DNA of 64,000 nucleotides from Otis tarda (Eukaryota; Chordata; Aves; Otidiformes; Otididae): contig CM048552.1 of the NCBI GenBank assembly GCA_026413225.1, positions 192,916,053 through 192,980,052 of the forward strand, written 5' to 3'. Made by a program: the position numbers and the translations under genes. The notes beneath the pieces were generated by a model. The model was not told the origin of the DNA and ran no database searches. It saw only the letters and a program-made list of their open reading frames with translations. The stretch's first letter is position 1; each line of letters begins with the position of its first letter. Positions 1 to 10,236 of this stretch are shown piece by piece.

Positions 1-2397
1 TACCAGGTGGCCTTCTCCAGGCTGTCCCCTCTCCCCCTTCGGTGCCCTGAACTGAGCTCCTGGCGAACAGGCTGTGGGGACCGCCACAAAAGGCTGGAGC
101 TGGGATTGGCAGCAGGGGTTGAGATGACATTCTGGAAATGAAAAGCACAACCGTGTGCTGAATCCATCTCCAGTCATCCTCCTCCTCAAGGCACATCACC
201 TTCTGCTCCTCCCTGTGGTCCCGATGGAGATCCTAGGGACAAGGACAACTATTGGGAGGTCATTGTGGGGCAAGAGGAGCAACAAGCAGAGCAGATAAGT
301 AATTTCTTTCAAGGGGCAGCTGGCTTTACCCAGATAAAAGCAGTGCAATGCCAGCAGGTCTCACATTCAGAAGATCCCCAATGATGTTGCTGGAGCATGG
401 TGCTCAGCTTCCCCTCTAACGCTGCTGTTTGAGGGAGGGCCACCCAGCTGCTTGGCTCCTTCCCCCTTTTATGAGGGGAACCCATACCTGCACTTTGTAG
501 GTGTGCTGGGGGTTTAAGTCTCGTCTTTGCAAAGGGATCCACTACAGCAATCCCCTTCCCGTGCCTGGAGTCCCATTTTCTACCTCCGCAGGATCAGGTC
601 CTGGGCTTCAAAGCACACATGGAGCAGTGACTCGTTTTATTACACGGTCATAAAGCAATGGCCCTTCTCCGGTTCTCTATAAATAATACCAGTTGTATTT
701 ATAAATGGAGGCCTGCCAGAGACTTTGAGACGTGAGGTTTATGCTGAAAAGGAAGAAGAAAACAAGAATCTTGACAGCTTTCTACCTGGCTGCGCAGCTG
801 CACTGGAAAAGGTGCCTCGCGGATCAAAGGGAACCCGCTCCTGTTCTCCCCAGGTGCCACGATGCCTCGCCTGTTAGATCAGATACGAGTTATCAAGCAG
901 CGACGCTACGGACAGCACAAATGTGCACTTTGCTCTTCAGATGCTGTGAAAGCCAGAAGGATGCCAGATTAGATTTAGGAGAGTACATATGGATGCGTTG
1001 CCTTCTCTGGCCTTCCACCGGTCCTTAAAATCCTCTGTTGCTCTGGATGAAGACAGCAAGGGCGGCTGTGGACAATCACAGCTGCAGAAGCGTAATTGCA
1101 ATTCCTGTCTGAGAGCTGCTTAGTGCTTCTGATAATCTTTAAGACCTGTGAGCGGCTACAGTACAAACGGAGAGTATTTTGGGGCAGGGATACAGTATAT
1201 GAACAACTCTGCAGAAGGACTGGGAAAAAAACAACCCGCTTCTAACCTTTTGGTGTTTACATTTCACAGAAGGAAAGGATGCTCTGAGGCACAAGCACAA
1301 GTTCAGACTGAAGCCCAGATTTCCCTGCTCTGGGATTTCAGACACTTGGAAAGCACCTCTGAGGCAAAGTCCTGTACCATGGCTTACCCTAAAGGCTGAG
1401 ATGCCACCACAGCTCAGCTCTCAACCCCATCACTGGCTGGAATCACACCGCCAGTCCACCGACAGCAAATCCCAGCAGTTCATTTTGCGTGTTCAAAGGG
1501 CTGTTCAGCTTCTGAGGAGGTGATGGGAAGGTGACAGCAGTGAAGCCTTACGTCAGTGTCATGAATAACTCTGTTTCAGCAAAACCTCCCTCTAAACCCC
1601 ATACACTGCCTAACAGATGTTACATCTGTTTCTGTTTCCAGTATGATCTCACTAATCACTTTTTAAGAATCCAGCATTCAGGGTTAATCAACATGAGCTG
1701 AATTACAGTAAAGGTTCCTACAGCAACGGAAAAGTCCTGTGCAGCTCCCTTTCCCCAGGTCATCCTCTTGGAGAGCGGGGTCTATCCTCTGACTGAATTC
1801 TGCCCAAAGCCCCGTGATCCCTGCAAAGCCAGGATCTCTCTCCAAAGAGCTTCTTCCTCTCCCGGGTCTTTGTCTATTTGACAAGGCAGATCTGCCAATA
1901 GTTGATTTTTCTGTTCAGTAGTTAAACTAAAAGCTCAACAAACATGATACAGGTCAACACCAAAGGCCTCACAGGAATGGAAGGGTGAATTCCCAAGAAG
2001 ACCTTGTCTTCAATCACAAGGCTTATGAAGAAAAGCTATCGTCCACTGAAATCCGCTGCCTACGACATAGGCTTAAAGCAAGTAAGATGCAAATTCAAAA
2101 CCTTTCCGTTTCTCATACAGAAAAAAAAGATTTTAGAAAAGGTTTCCTGGAAGCAGCATCCCTCCCAGTGTGCCAGACAGCACCGAAGGCACGTTGGAGC
2201 TGGAGCACAGCAAGGCAGGAGGCTGGCTTAGCCTGTCTGTGCCTGCGCTGCTCAATAAAAACAGCCAGGGCAGAGTGACACTGCTGGGCTCACAGGCATC
2301 GCACATAGAGCTTGCTCCCTGAGGAGGAAATTTGTCTTGCAGTGACCCAAACCTGAGCCTCAGAGTTAGCAGACAGTCTAGCGGAGAATGAGCAGAA
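1..2397. other. Unique non-coding DNA, no recognisable gene
   Basis: I see no repeat family, RNA gene or coherent coding exon. Open frames on both strands are all under 105 codons, and none shows a domain, a signal peptide or a biased composition. An AT-rich patch near 676-705 contains TATA-like strings (ctataaata, atttataaat) but no CpG-rich context or downstream reading frame to suggest a promoter. Intergenic or intronic sequence is the simplest reading. Confidence 0.6.
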
Positions 2398-2617
2398 GTC
2401 ATAGAATCATAGAATCATTAGGATTGGAAGGGACCTTTAAAGGTCATCTAGTCCACCCCCCTGCAAGAAGCAGCAACATCTCCAATCAGATCAGATTGCT
2501 CAGAGCCCCCTGCAACCTGGCCTTGGATGTTTCCAGGGATGGGGCATCCACCACCTCTCTGGGCAACCTGTTCCAGTGTTCTACCACCCTCATTGTAAAA
2601 AATTTTTCGTAATGCCT
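2398..2617 (-). mobile_element. CR1 LINE 3' end, minus strand
   Basis: The left edge carries the reversed CR1 terminal octamers (catagaatcatagaatca), followed by the complement of the conserved CR1 tail: ggacctttaaaggtcatcta, then the antisense of the last ORF2 codons (the block complementary to NRLPREVV). The right edge fades after gtaaaaaatttttcgtaatg, where the element is 5'-truncated. The antisense frame across it gives a protein-like string (ALDVSRDGASTTSLGNLFQ), which is a shadow of CR1 and not a gene. It belongs to the subfamily ending in ctagatgacctttaaaggtc on the sense strand. Confidence 0.93.
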
Positions 2618-2974
2618 GGTCTGTCCAGGGCTGGAGTCCATCCCCTTTTTGCTGGCGATGTAGACATGCCTGTCAGATGTTCCTACGCCATCAGAAACAA
2701 CTCCCCAGCTGACTCATGGGTCCTCATCCTGGATTGTCCCCATTGTGTTTGTTGGCACATGCCTACGCTCTCCTCTGGACTTGGACAAGTAGCCCCCTCC
2801 AATTGCCAAGCAGCACTGCTCTGGGCACAACTACTCCTGGGACAACTTTCAAGAGCAGCATGGGCAAGCTCTGTCTCCCTTCCCTCATGATGCTCCTCCA
2901 ACATGGTCTCACTAGCCTTTCCAACCTCCAGCTCTGCTGAATGCTTTCATGGCTCAGCCCAGGGCATGCAACAC
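2618..2974. other. Unique spacer between two CR1 fragments
   Basis: About 350 bases separate two oppositely oriented CR1 3' ends. I recognise no repeat, RNA or exon. A 104-codon open frame runs out of the upstream CR1 antisense into this stretch, but it begins inside the repeat and carries no motif. Confidence 0.45.
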
Positions 2975-3046
2975 AGGGTGGGGTTGGACGAGACGACCTG
3001 TAAAGGTCCCTTCCAACCCAAGCTATTCAATAATTCTACGAATACA
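2975..3046 (+). mobile_element. CR1 LINE 3' tail, very short, plus strand
   Basis: The sequence gggttggacgagacgacc, followed by tgtaaaggtcccttccaacc and a diverged run of terminal octamers (ctattcaataattctacgaa), is the last 70 or so bases of a CR1 in sense orientation. Only the 3' untranslated tail survived the 5' truncation. It lies about 360 bp from the minus-strand CR1 tail. Confidence 0.85.
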
Positions 3047-3576
3047 CCCTGACTGTTTTATGGAAACACAACACTGGTGAGCTACAGCATCATCTTCATT
3101 ATACTGGGCATTTTGAGCTGGGATAAAAAGAAAACCAACCAGTCAGCAGGGTCCCCACAAAGCCCACCGGAGTCATTGCAGGCCGTTAAAACGGCAGCCT
3201 TGGCACTTGTAGGGCAAGCACTGCCTGCAGGGAGTGAAAGCCAGCTGTTTGTGGTTGTGCTGATTTATCTGAACAGGAATTGTGGTTGTGCTGATTTATC
3301 TGAACAGGAATTTCATGGTGTGCTGCTAGCAGTGGCGGCCAGCAGACATGGCAGTGTCCAGGCTCCATTTTGAGATCTTCAAGAAGCCTCTGGGAACGAT
3401 GGGGAGACGTGGAACACATCAAGCATGGCTACACATCTCTGTGGATAGGGCCAAGGGCACGAGATTCCAGCTGTTTTTCTCCTCAATCCTGTTTTCAATG
3501 GGGAAGGGCCTCAGGAGGAGTGGACTGATCCTGCAGTGCAACTACTGCTTGTGCAGCTACTGTTGACAACAGGGAT
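3047..3576. other. Unique spacer upstream of the long CR1
   Basis: This holds the 31-bp tandem duplication and otherwise nothing I recognise. The last part may include a decayed extension of CR1 ORF1, because homology to the element fades gradually rather than stopping at a clean edge. Confidence 0.4.
3250..3311. repeat. Perfect 31-bp tandem duplication
   Basis: A 31-base unit starting tgtggttgtgctgatttatc and ending aacaggaat occurs twice head to tail (3250-3280 and 3281-3311) without a mismatch. It lies in unique DNA between CR1 pieces. Identity of the copies suggests a recent slippage or repair event. Confidence 0.95.
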
Positions 3577-3934
3577 TTGATTTTTATGACTGTGGGAGCC
3601 TCTTTGAGGATCAAGGACTGCTGGGAAGAGGAATCCACCTCACCTAATAGGACAAAAGTGGGCCAGCAGGCGGGTCAGCTCAGTGGGGAGACCTTCAAGC
3701 TAGGAACAATGTGGGAGGGAGTTGGCGACCCACCAAGTGAGGAAGTGGTGGACTGGGTTGGCAAGGAAAGGGTTCAGTGTGATGTAGACAAGAGAGATAT
3801 CTCTATCAACAAAAGAGGGCTGAAGTGGGACAATCTCAAGGGTACGCACACAGATAAGGAATTTCCTATGGGAGAGCTTTGTGGCAGAAGCTCTCATAGC
3901 TCTCCTGGGAAGTCAACAGGACTGGGTGCCTCTC

Positions 3935-4745
3935 CAAAGTGCCTATACACCAATACACACAGCATGATGAACAAACAGGAGAAATAAGAGGTCTGTGTGC
4001 CATTGTAGTGCTACAATCTCATTGGTGGGGTATCTCACCGCTATGGATGCTGCCAGGGATGGATACAGGCTATAGGAAAGATGATAGGCTGGGAAGGTGA
4101 AGGGGGAAATTCCACTGATTCAAGGGAAGAGTGGGAATGCATGGAGTTCTACCTAGGATGGGTGATAAGCCAGCTGAGAGCTTATGGGTTAGGATTAGAG
4201 AACAGACAGACAGAGGTGACATTGTTGTGGATGGTTGCTATGGACCACTTGGTCAGGAAGAAGTAGTTGAGGCAAGTAGAAAAAAGCCTCATGTTTACAG
4301 GCCCATGAGGACATGGGAGACTTTAGCCACACCGGTATCTGCTCAAAGGGCAACATGCCAGGGCACAAGCAATCCAGGAGTTCTCTGGAGTACACTGATG
4401 ATAACCTCCTGACACAAGTGATTGAAGAGATGACAAGCGGAGATGATCTGCTGGACCTCAGAATGACAAATAAGGAAGAAATGATCAGGGATGTGAAGGC
4501 TGAGGCAGCCTTGGCTGCAGTGACCATGGGATTGTAAAGTGCAGGATTCTGAGAGGAGGGAGCATGGCAAAGAGCAGGACCACAATCCTGGATTTCAGAA
4601 GAGCAGACTTTATCCTGTTCCGATTGCTGCTTGGAAGAATCCCATGGGATACAGACCTGGAAAGAAGACGGGTCCAGGAGAGCTGGTTGATTTTCAGGGG
4701 TCACCTCCTGCAAGCTCAAGAATGGTCTACACACAGATGCAGGAT
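3935..4745 (+). pseudogene. CR1 ORF2 endonuclease remnant
   Basis: This is the apurinic-type endonuclease half of CR1 ORF2, which in an active element nicks target DNA. Reading across frames one finds, in order, the N-terminal CLYTN and NKQE blocks (3935-3985), a frame with ESLWVRIREQTDRGDIVV (4173-4230), the MGDF block near 4313 (here MGDFSHT where the family has Asn after Phe), LLDLRMTNKEE near 4448-4480, and the SDH block at about 4519-4527. The pieces lie in different frames, so several indels separate them. The linker start (AKSRTTILDFRRADF, then SWLIFRGHLLQAQE) follows at 4567-4725. It cannot encode a working enzyme. Confidence 0.88.
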
Positions 4746-4789
4746 ATCAAGCAAAGACAGAAGGAAGACAGTTAGGACAAGAAGGTGAC

Positions 4790-5600
4790 TGGGAGAAGTA
4801 ATTATGTTTTTATGAAGGAAAATCCATGCTTAACCAACTCGATAGGCTTCTGTGATGAGATGAGTGGCTTGGTGGGTGAGCGAATAGCAGTGGATATAGT
4901 TTATCTCAATTTTAGGAAGGCTTTTGACACTGTCTCCCATGACATCTGCATAAACAAACGGAGGAAGTCTAGGCCAGATATGTGGACAGTGAGATGGATG
5001 GAAAACTGGCTGAGCTGCCAGGCCCAAAGAGTGGTGATCAGTGGCACAAAGTCCAGCTGGAGGCCAGGCACCAGTGGAGTACCCTGGGGTCAACAGTGGG
5101 TCTCACACTGTTTAACATCTTTGTTAATGACCTGGATGATGGGACAGAGTGCACCCACAGCAAGTTTGCAGAGGACACAAAACCGGCAGGAGGGCTTGAT
5201 GCACCAACTGCCTGTGCTGTCATTCAGGGGGACCTCAGCTGGATGGAGAAATGGGATGACAAGGATCTCATCAAGTTCAATGAAAGCAAAAGTCCTGCCC
5301 TTGGGATGAATAACCCCATGCACCAGTATGCACTGAGAGCTGACTGGGCTGACAAGCAGTTTTACAGAGGAGGACCTAGGGGTCCTGGTAGACAAGCTGA
5401 CCATGAGCCAGCAATGTGCTCTTGTGACAACAGTGGCCAACAGCTTCCTGGGCTGCATTAGGAAGAGTGCCACTAGCAAGTCAAGGGATGTGATCCTTCC
5501 TGTCTGCTCAGCACTGGTGAGATACACCTGGGATGCTGTGTTCAGTTTTGGGCTCCCCAGAATAAAAGGAGACATGGACCTACTGGACTGAGTTCCTCAC
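4790..5600 (+). pseudogene. CR1 ORF2 reverse transcriptase remnant, both active-site motifs mutated
   Basis: This is the second half of the CR1 reverse transcriptase. Motif A reads VDIVYLNFRKAFDTVSHD (about 4890-4945): the catalytic Asp of the expected YLDF is Asn (codon aat at 4908-4910). Then come WTVRWMENWL and QRVVISGTKSSWRP, and motif B as SGVPWG. Motif C reads KFAEDTK (about 5162-5182) where the family has FADD, so its first Asp is Glu. Downstream blocks matching NNPMHQY, LTMSQQCAL and the conserved DMDLLD (5571-5589) follow in shifting frames. With motif A and motif C both hit, the protein would be catalytically dead even without the frameshifts. Confidence 0.9.
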
Positions 5601-6026
5601 AGGGCCGTGAAGATGACTAATGGATTGGGGCAGTCGACATAGGAGAAGAGGCTGAGAGTGCTGGGGTTGTTGACTCTGAGGAAGAAAAGGCTCAGGAAGG
5701 ATCTCATCAGTGTATTTACCTGATGCTGAGAGAATAAAGAAGATGGATCCAGGCTCTTCTCAATGGTGCTCAGTGACATGACAAGAGGCAATGAGCACAA
5801 ACTTCTTTACTGTGAGGGTGATTGAACAATAGAAGAGGTTGCCCGGAGAGTTTGTGAAATCTCTGTCCTTGGAGAGTCTCAAAACCTAACTAGACATGGT
5901 CCTGGTGAAGCTGCTTTGGCTGACCCTTCTTGAACTGGGAGCTTGGCCTAGGCAACCTCCAGAGCTTCCTTTCAACCTCAGCCATGCCGTGAGTCTGTGA
6001 GATTTGCTTAAACCTCCAGCATATAT

Positions 6027-6068
6027 CACAGTTATTGTCAAGTATTCCACAGTTATTTTCAAGTATTC
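6027..6068. repeat. 21-bp tandem duplication next to the CR1 3' end
   Basis: The unit cacagttattgtcaagtatt plus c occurs at 6027-6047 and again at 6048-6068 with one mismatch (g to t). It lies about 20 bases after the end of the long CR1. Confidence 0.9.
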
Positions 6069-6357
6069 CATCAATCCTTACCTCAGTAGAGGAAGTTTGG
6101 CTTTAAAGCCCAACAGCACGTTGAACCTTTACCAAACCTGTGAGGCCAGAGTTTCAGGAGCACTTTAACAACCTGACAAACCAAGGAAGTACAAAACGTG
6201 CCATGCAAGTCAGGTGTTTCTACTGCAACAACTCTATGTATGTCTATGGTCAAAAGTTTCTCAAAGAAAACCATTTGCTGTCAGGACAGAGTGGAGCCAA
6301 ATCAGTGTGATTCAAGTTTTTAGAGTCAATTTTGCAAAATGTCAGAAGGAGTTACTT

Positions 6358-6374
6358 AGTGCCACCCAGTGTTG
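6358..6374 (-). promoter_or_regulatory. Weak CTCF-like motif
   Basis: On the minus strand this reads caacactgggtggcac, which matches about 11 of 14 core positions of the vertebrate CTCF consensus (of the form CCACTAGGTGGCA). CTCF is the zinc-finger factor that anchors chromatin loops. A match of this quality occurs by chance fairly often. Confidence 0.25.
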
Positions 6375-7763
6375 GCAGCTAGAAAAAGGAAGGTTAAGTA
6401 TGGTTACAATTGGGTGTAGCCTAGTGAAACAGGAAAAAAATCCCTGCTCTTGCTTTCTGTATCAGGGGTGAGTAATTCCACAGAAGCTGTGCAGCATCGA
6501 CATCCAGGAGACAGCTGTCCCGCAGCCGAAATGCAGCTTAGTCATCTTGTTAAAAAAAAAAAATCTTCCCCCTTTTATATTCACTTTTCAGAGCAGGGAA
6601 TCAGTTTGAGATGTAGATGGCCTCTTTTGTCATAAGACTCACTCCTCTAGTCTGACATAAGTCTAGAGAAAATGTTGTGCTGGCTTTTCTGGTTAGATGT
6701 TTAGGAATTTAGATGAAACAACTATTTAGGAGGTGCCTCTCCTAGGACAAGTGAAGTACAGTTAAAACATTACCTTTTCTCCTCCTTTATCTCAGATGCT
6801 GCATACGACCTGTCTTTTCCTTGAAGCTTTTTAAATTATACAGGATCTCACGTATATCAGACCAGGCAACACATACTCTCCCAGTTATGAGATTTGAATG
6901 ACTGAATAATTGCACTTACGCTTTTGTCCTTCAAAATAGGATATAAAGCTGGTTAAGTGTCATGGTCCCATTTAAGAGACACGGAAAGTGATGTGCATTG
7001 TCCTCCCCATTGCAGTGGAGAGCTGGGTCCTGGCCAGGAGGGGATGGAGGGGACCCGGAGCCCGGAACCCAAGTGGGAAAGAGGGGAAGGGTAAAGCAAG
7101 GCACTGAGATGCCTCGAACCCACCAGACATTTTGGGGTGAGGGGATCCCAGGGTTGTGGTTTCACCTGTAATGACAGTGGCAAGGAAATCCTTCTGTAGC
7201 CATTTCTAGCATTTTGGGCTCCTTGACTCTGTCCTGAAGTAGTCTTGTTGCCCAGAGAAAAGAAGACAACACCAGTTTAAGCAGTTCTCTGCCAATTCTT
7301 TATTTCAGCCCCTAGAAGACACAGGGCCAAGGAGAGACTGACACAGGTTGATACAACAAAAAACAACAGCAGCAAAGTGAATGGTGGTTGCCCTCTGAAG
7401 CAACCTCACCTCCATGAGGTACCACGCTAGCTATCCGTGTTTCTGAGTGGGAGGGGTCCCTACTGGCATTTTTACTTTTTTTTTCTGCCACCCATGGAGC
7501 AATCTCCCCGTCACACAGCCGATCCCTTGGTTTTGTGCCTGCTGACAACAAGCTTCCTTTCTCACTTACCTTTCTCTGAGCTCTGGGAAACAGGCCAGCC
7601 ACTGCGGCCACAGGTCATATGCCGAAAACTCCTCTTCTGGGGCCAACACACTCAGGGTGGTTTTTTCTTTTCTTGCCAGTCCCACGAGAACCTGGGAGCT
7701 AGGCTGGCTCTGCTGGCTCCTGTAGGAAGAGCTCCATGGCCATTAATTACATCTGCATGTCTC

Positions 7764-7850
7764 ACTAGGGCCCCACATGTCCTAGGTGCTCTCCACAGCT
7801 ATGAGATTTCCAGTCCTCCTCCCGCAGAGCTCACAGTTTAAAATCCGAGG
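7764..7850 (+). repeat. Ancient SINE-like amniote repeat, copy 1
   Basis: The stretch runs actagggccccacatg, cctaggtgctctccac, then cagtcctcctcccgcagagc and tcacagtttaa. This is the order seen in an old interspersed repeat of reptiles and birds that I know by sequence but cannot name with certainty (a block of the form gtgctaggcgctgtacaa, followed by cagtccctgccccaaagagc and ttacaatctaa). Two more copies occur at 8057 and 21722. Divergence is high. Confidence 0.5.
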
Positions 7851-8056
7851 TGGAAAATCACTAATTCCTGTGACGACTGCTCAGACTGTGCCTCAGGAAT
7901 TCATCAAAAAGAAGATTTTCCCAAAGCAGGGCCACAGGACACACCGTACACAGCAAGAGTTGGGTGGAGGAAGGAGACCAGACAAATATGGCATTCATGG
8001 AAAGAAAAATATCCGTGTGTATCCCCCTAGTTAGGGAGGTTTACAAAGTAGGTTTA

Positions 8057-8140
8057 CAATGACAGACAGCCCCTGCTCCAGAGGTTTTACGGTCCCAGCG
8101 ATTAGAACGAAATAGCAGGAAGGGGAAAGGCAGAAGGAGG
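8057..8140 (+). repeat. Ancient SINE-like amniote repeat, copy 2
   Basis: It contains acagcccctgctccagagg and ttttacggtcccagc, followed by an aggaagggg/aggaggagacc purine-rich stretch. This parallels copy 1, 200-300 bases upstream, and copy 3 at 21.7 kb. The 5' part of the family is not clear here. Two old copies so close may be one insertion split by later changes. Confidence 0.4.
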
Positions 8141-10086
8141 AGACCTGGGAGTCCCTGCGTTACACAGAGTAACTCTGCTCTGTTTGAGTGTCTGAAGCAT
8201 TTTTAAGCCTATAAATAAACTGGGGACGTTAATGATGCCATTAATCTCCGTTGGCTGCCATCCCAGCTATTTTCAGTGGCGCAGTTACCTTGCCTCTCCT
8301 AGCAAAAGTAGGTCTGAGGGGAGGGTCAGGCGAGTGGTGGGGACGGATGCTGCGTGCCCGGGGGCCACCGCCCTCAGCGGGAGGACACTGCTACCGTCCT
8401 TGGCAGCACCCCAGGAGGAGGTGTCCCAAGCGCCAGCCCTCCTGGCTCCTGGACTGCAGGGAAACACAAAAACAATCATCAGATAAAAAATGACGGGAAA
8501 AAGCAGAGCACTAGTGGCTGCAGAGGGAAGTGTGTGACTGCTCCTGCCTGTGTCCCCTGCGATGGAGACACCTTCTTCATCTCCTGCACGGAGATATCCC
8601 TGATGGAGACTCTTTGCTTCTCTGGACCCCCTGGGAGCCTGCTCCCCTAGCTCTGCCTTTCCAAGGACAGAAAGTGGCAAGGCTCTGAGCTACAAAAGAG
8701 TGGGGAGCCCAGGAGAGGACAGGACAGGGGGTCCCAGCACACTCACCCAGGGCCTGGGGAGAACAAGGTCTGCCTTGAGAGAGCTTCTCGGCCATCACTC
8801 ACATCAACAGTCAGTGCTTCCCTCACAGACAGACAGAGAGAAGAGGTCCCTTTGCTTTCCACCCAACGGGGAGCAGGAATGTCATAAACCCAAGCAGTAA
8901 AAGGTGCTTTTCTTCTTTCCCACAAACACCAGGGGAAAAAACAAACAAACAAAACCAGATAGTTGCATATTGCTCTTCCATTCTTGCATGAAGCTGGCCT
9001 GAGGTAGGTCCATATACAGGCACCTCAACACATCCATACCTTGCCAGATACGGTAGGACACAAGAAAGCTCCATCCCTCTTTCACTGAGGTCTCACTGTG
9101 GGATCCTGTGAGGAGAGCAACCCCAGGACCATGTCTGCCAGGGAGAAGAGCAGCCAAACATCTGCACTCAGTGCTCACACTGCACCCAGAGCTGGTATGC
9201 CACCTATAGTGGTCTGGATGCTACTTCCTATAATGTACCAACGAGGAAAAATTAAGAGAGATTTGGATGTTTCTTTTATCTTAACAATGACATTTTGGGT
9301 CCATGGAAGATCCAGCCCCCTGGACCTGGCTTGCAGCTCACAAATGATGTGACCTGTTCTCCCTTGGGAACTTGTATGAAATGCATTTAATTTACTTGGC
9401 TTTTGCTAGTTTTCCCTGATGATGTCCACCGGACAATCTGAAAGCACTGTTAATGCTATAGCTTCCATGCTGCAACTGCTGCCTACCCTCTTTTAGGGGT
9501 CGTCCAGAATATGACCATTTGAAGGTCTCTGGAGGCATGGTTTGGTGCCGCATACAGCCACTTTGGCAAGCGGAGACATAACTGGATCCCACACTGTGCA
9601 TTGGATCTGTAAAGGGGAGCTATGGACTCACATGTTGGTGGCAAGATCTGAGACACCAACCCCAGCTGAGTTGCAATGGAGTGGAAGTTTTTTTCCCACC
9701 TTAATGAGCCTACATAGTGCTAAGCCATTTCTGCAGTGCTTTCACAAAAGCTCCTTTCTGGTCCCTATGGCCCATAATTGTCACTTTGGGGAGCCTGTCA
9801 TCCCCGCTGCTCAGCTGGGATGCAGCCTTTTTGGATGTGCTGATGCAGCGCAGCAGGGAGCAGGCACTGCAAAATCTCTTTAGCTACATGGAAGTGTCTG
9901 TTGGTCACATCTCCAGCAGCTTTGGCAGACCTGGTGCAGTTATTATTAACTCCTAATTGCTACTTGCAGACTTTGCTGTGTGGTTGCCAGGATGGGAATT
10001 TTCTTTATCAATAGAATTTCACCAGTTGGGTTTGCTTGCCGCGCATTAGTTTGTCGCATTTAGAGATACAGCCATCTAAATGCTAT
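8141..10086. other. Unique non-coding DNA
   Basis: I recognise no gene. About seven CpG dinucleotides cluster at 8325-8400, in a GC-rich patch too short to call a CpG island. A simple AAAC run lies at 8936-8955. Overlapping open frames of 60-130 codons on both strands across 8.2-9.2 kb reflect the GC-rich composition and show no protein signature. Confidence 0.5.
8936..8955. repeat. (AAAC)n simple repeat
   Basis: A short A-rich run with three to four AAAC units (aaaaaacaaacaaacaaaac). It is not attached to a recognisable retroposon tail. Confidence 0.8.
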
Positions 10087-10236
10087 TCATAGAATCATAG
10101 AATGGTTTGGGTTGGAAGGGACCTTTAAAGGCTATCCAGTCCAATCCCCCTGCGAGAAGCAGGGACATCTCCAACGAGATCAGGTTGCTCAGAGCCCCAT
10201 CCAACCTGGCCTTGAATGTTTCCAGGGATGGGACAT
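10087..10236 (-). mobile_element. CR1 LINE 3' end, minus strand
   Basis: It starts with reversed terminal octamers (tcatagaatcatagaatgg), followed by gggttggaagggaccttta, the ccccctgcgagaagcaggga block and the antisense of the last ORF2 codons (gccttgaatgtttccaggga). Homology stops abruptly at about 10236, the 5' truncation point. It is of the same 3'-end type as the copies at 2.4 and 51.4 kb. Confidence 0.93.

Larger units (their letters stand above)
3577..6004 (+). mobile_element. CR1 LINE, long 5'-truncated copy with internal deletion
   Basis: This is the longest CR1 in the window, in sense orientation. In order it shows: the decayed end of ORF1 (a block around 3620-3720 matching the C-terminal esterase-like region, then the purine-rich end of ORF1); the start of ORF2 with the CLYTN/NKQE signature near 3935-3985; endonuclease segments to about 4745; a junction near 4770-4800; reverse transcriptase from about 4800; the ORF2 C-terminus around 5580-5880; and a diverged 3' tail ending cctttcaacctcagccatgc then cgtgagtctgtga near 6000. 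Compared with the usual CR1 order, the linker and the first half of the RT domain are missing, by my estimate about 0.7-0.8 kb. Multiple frameshifts and stops make it inactive. Confidence 0.93.
6005..7763. other. Unique non-coding DNA
   Basis: Apart from the 21-bp duplication at its left edge and a weak CTCF-like motif near 6360, I see no repeat, RNA or exon. The sequence is AT-rich to about 6950 and then more GC-rich. Open frames are all under 135 codons and without recognisable motifs. Confidence 0.5.

Noticed and set aside
676..705. TATA-like strings suggesting a promoter
   Set aside because: No initiator, CpG context or downstream exon; AT-rich strings of this kind are frequent.
4195..4734. 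179-codon minus-strand open frame
   Set aside because: It is the exact antisense of the CR1 endonuclease region; the sense strand holds the recognisable protein blocks.
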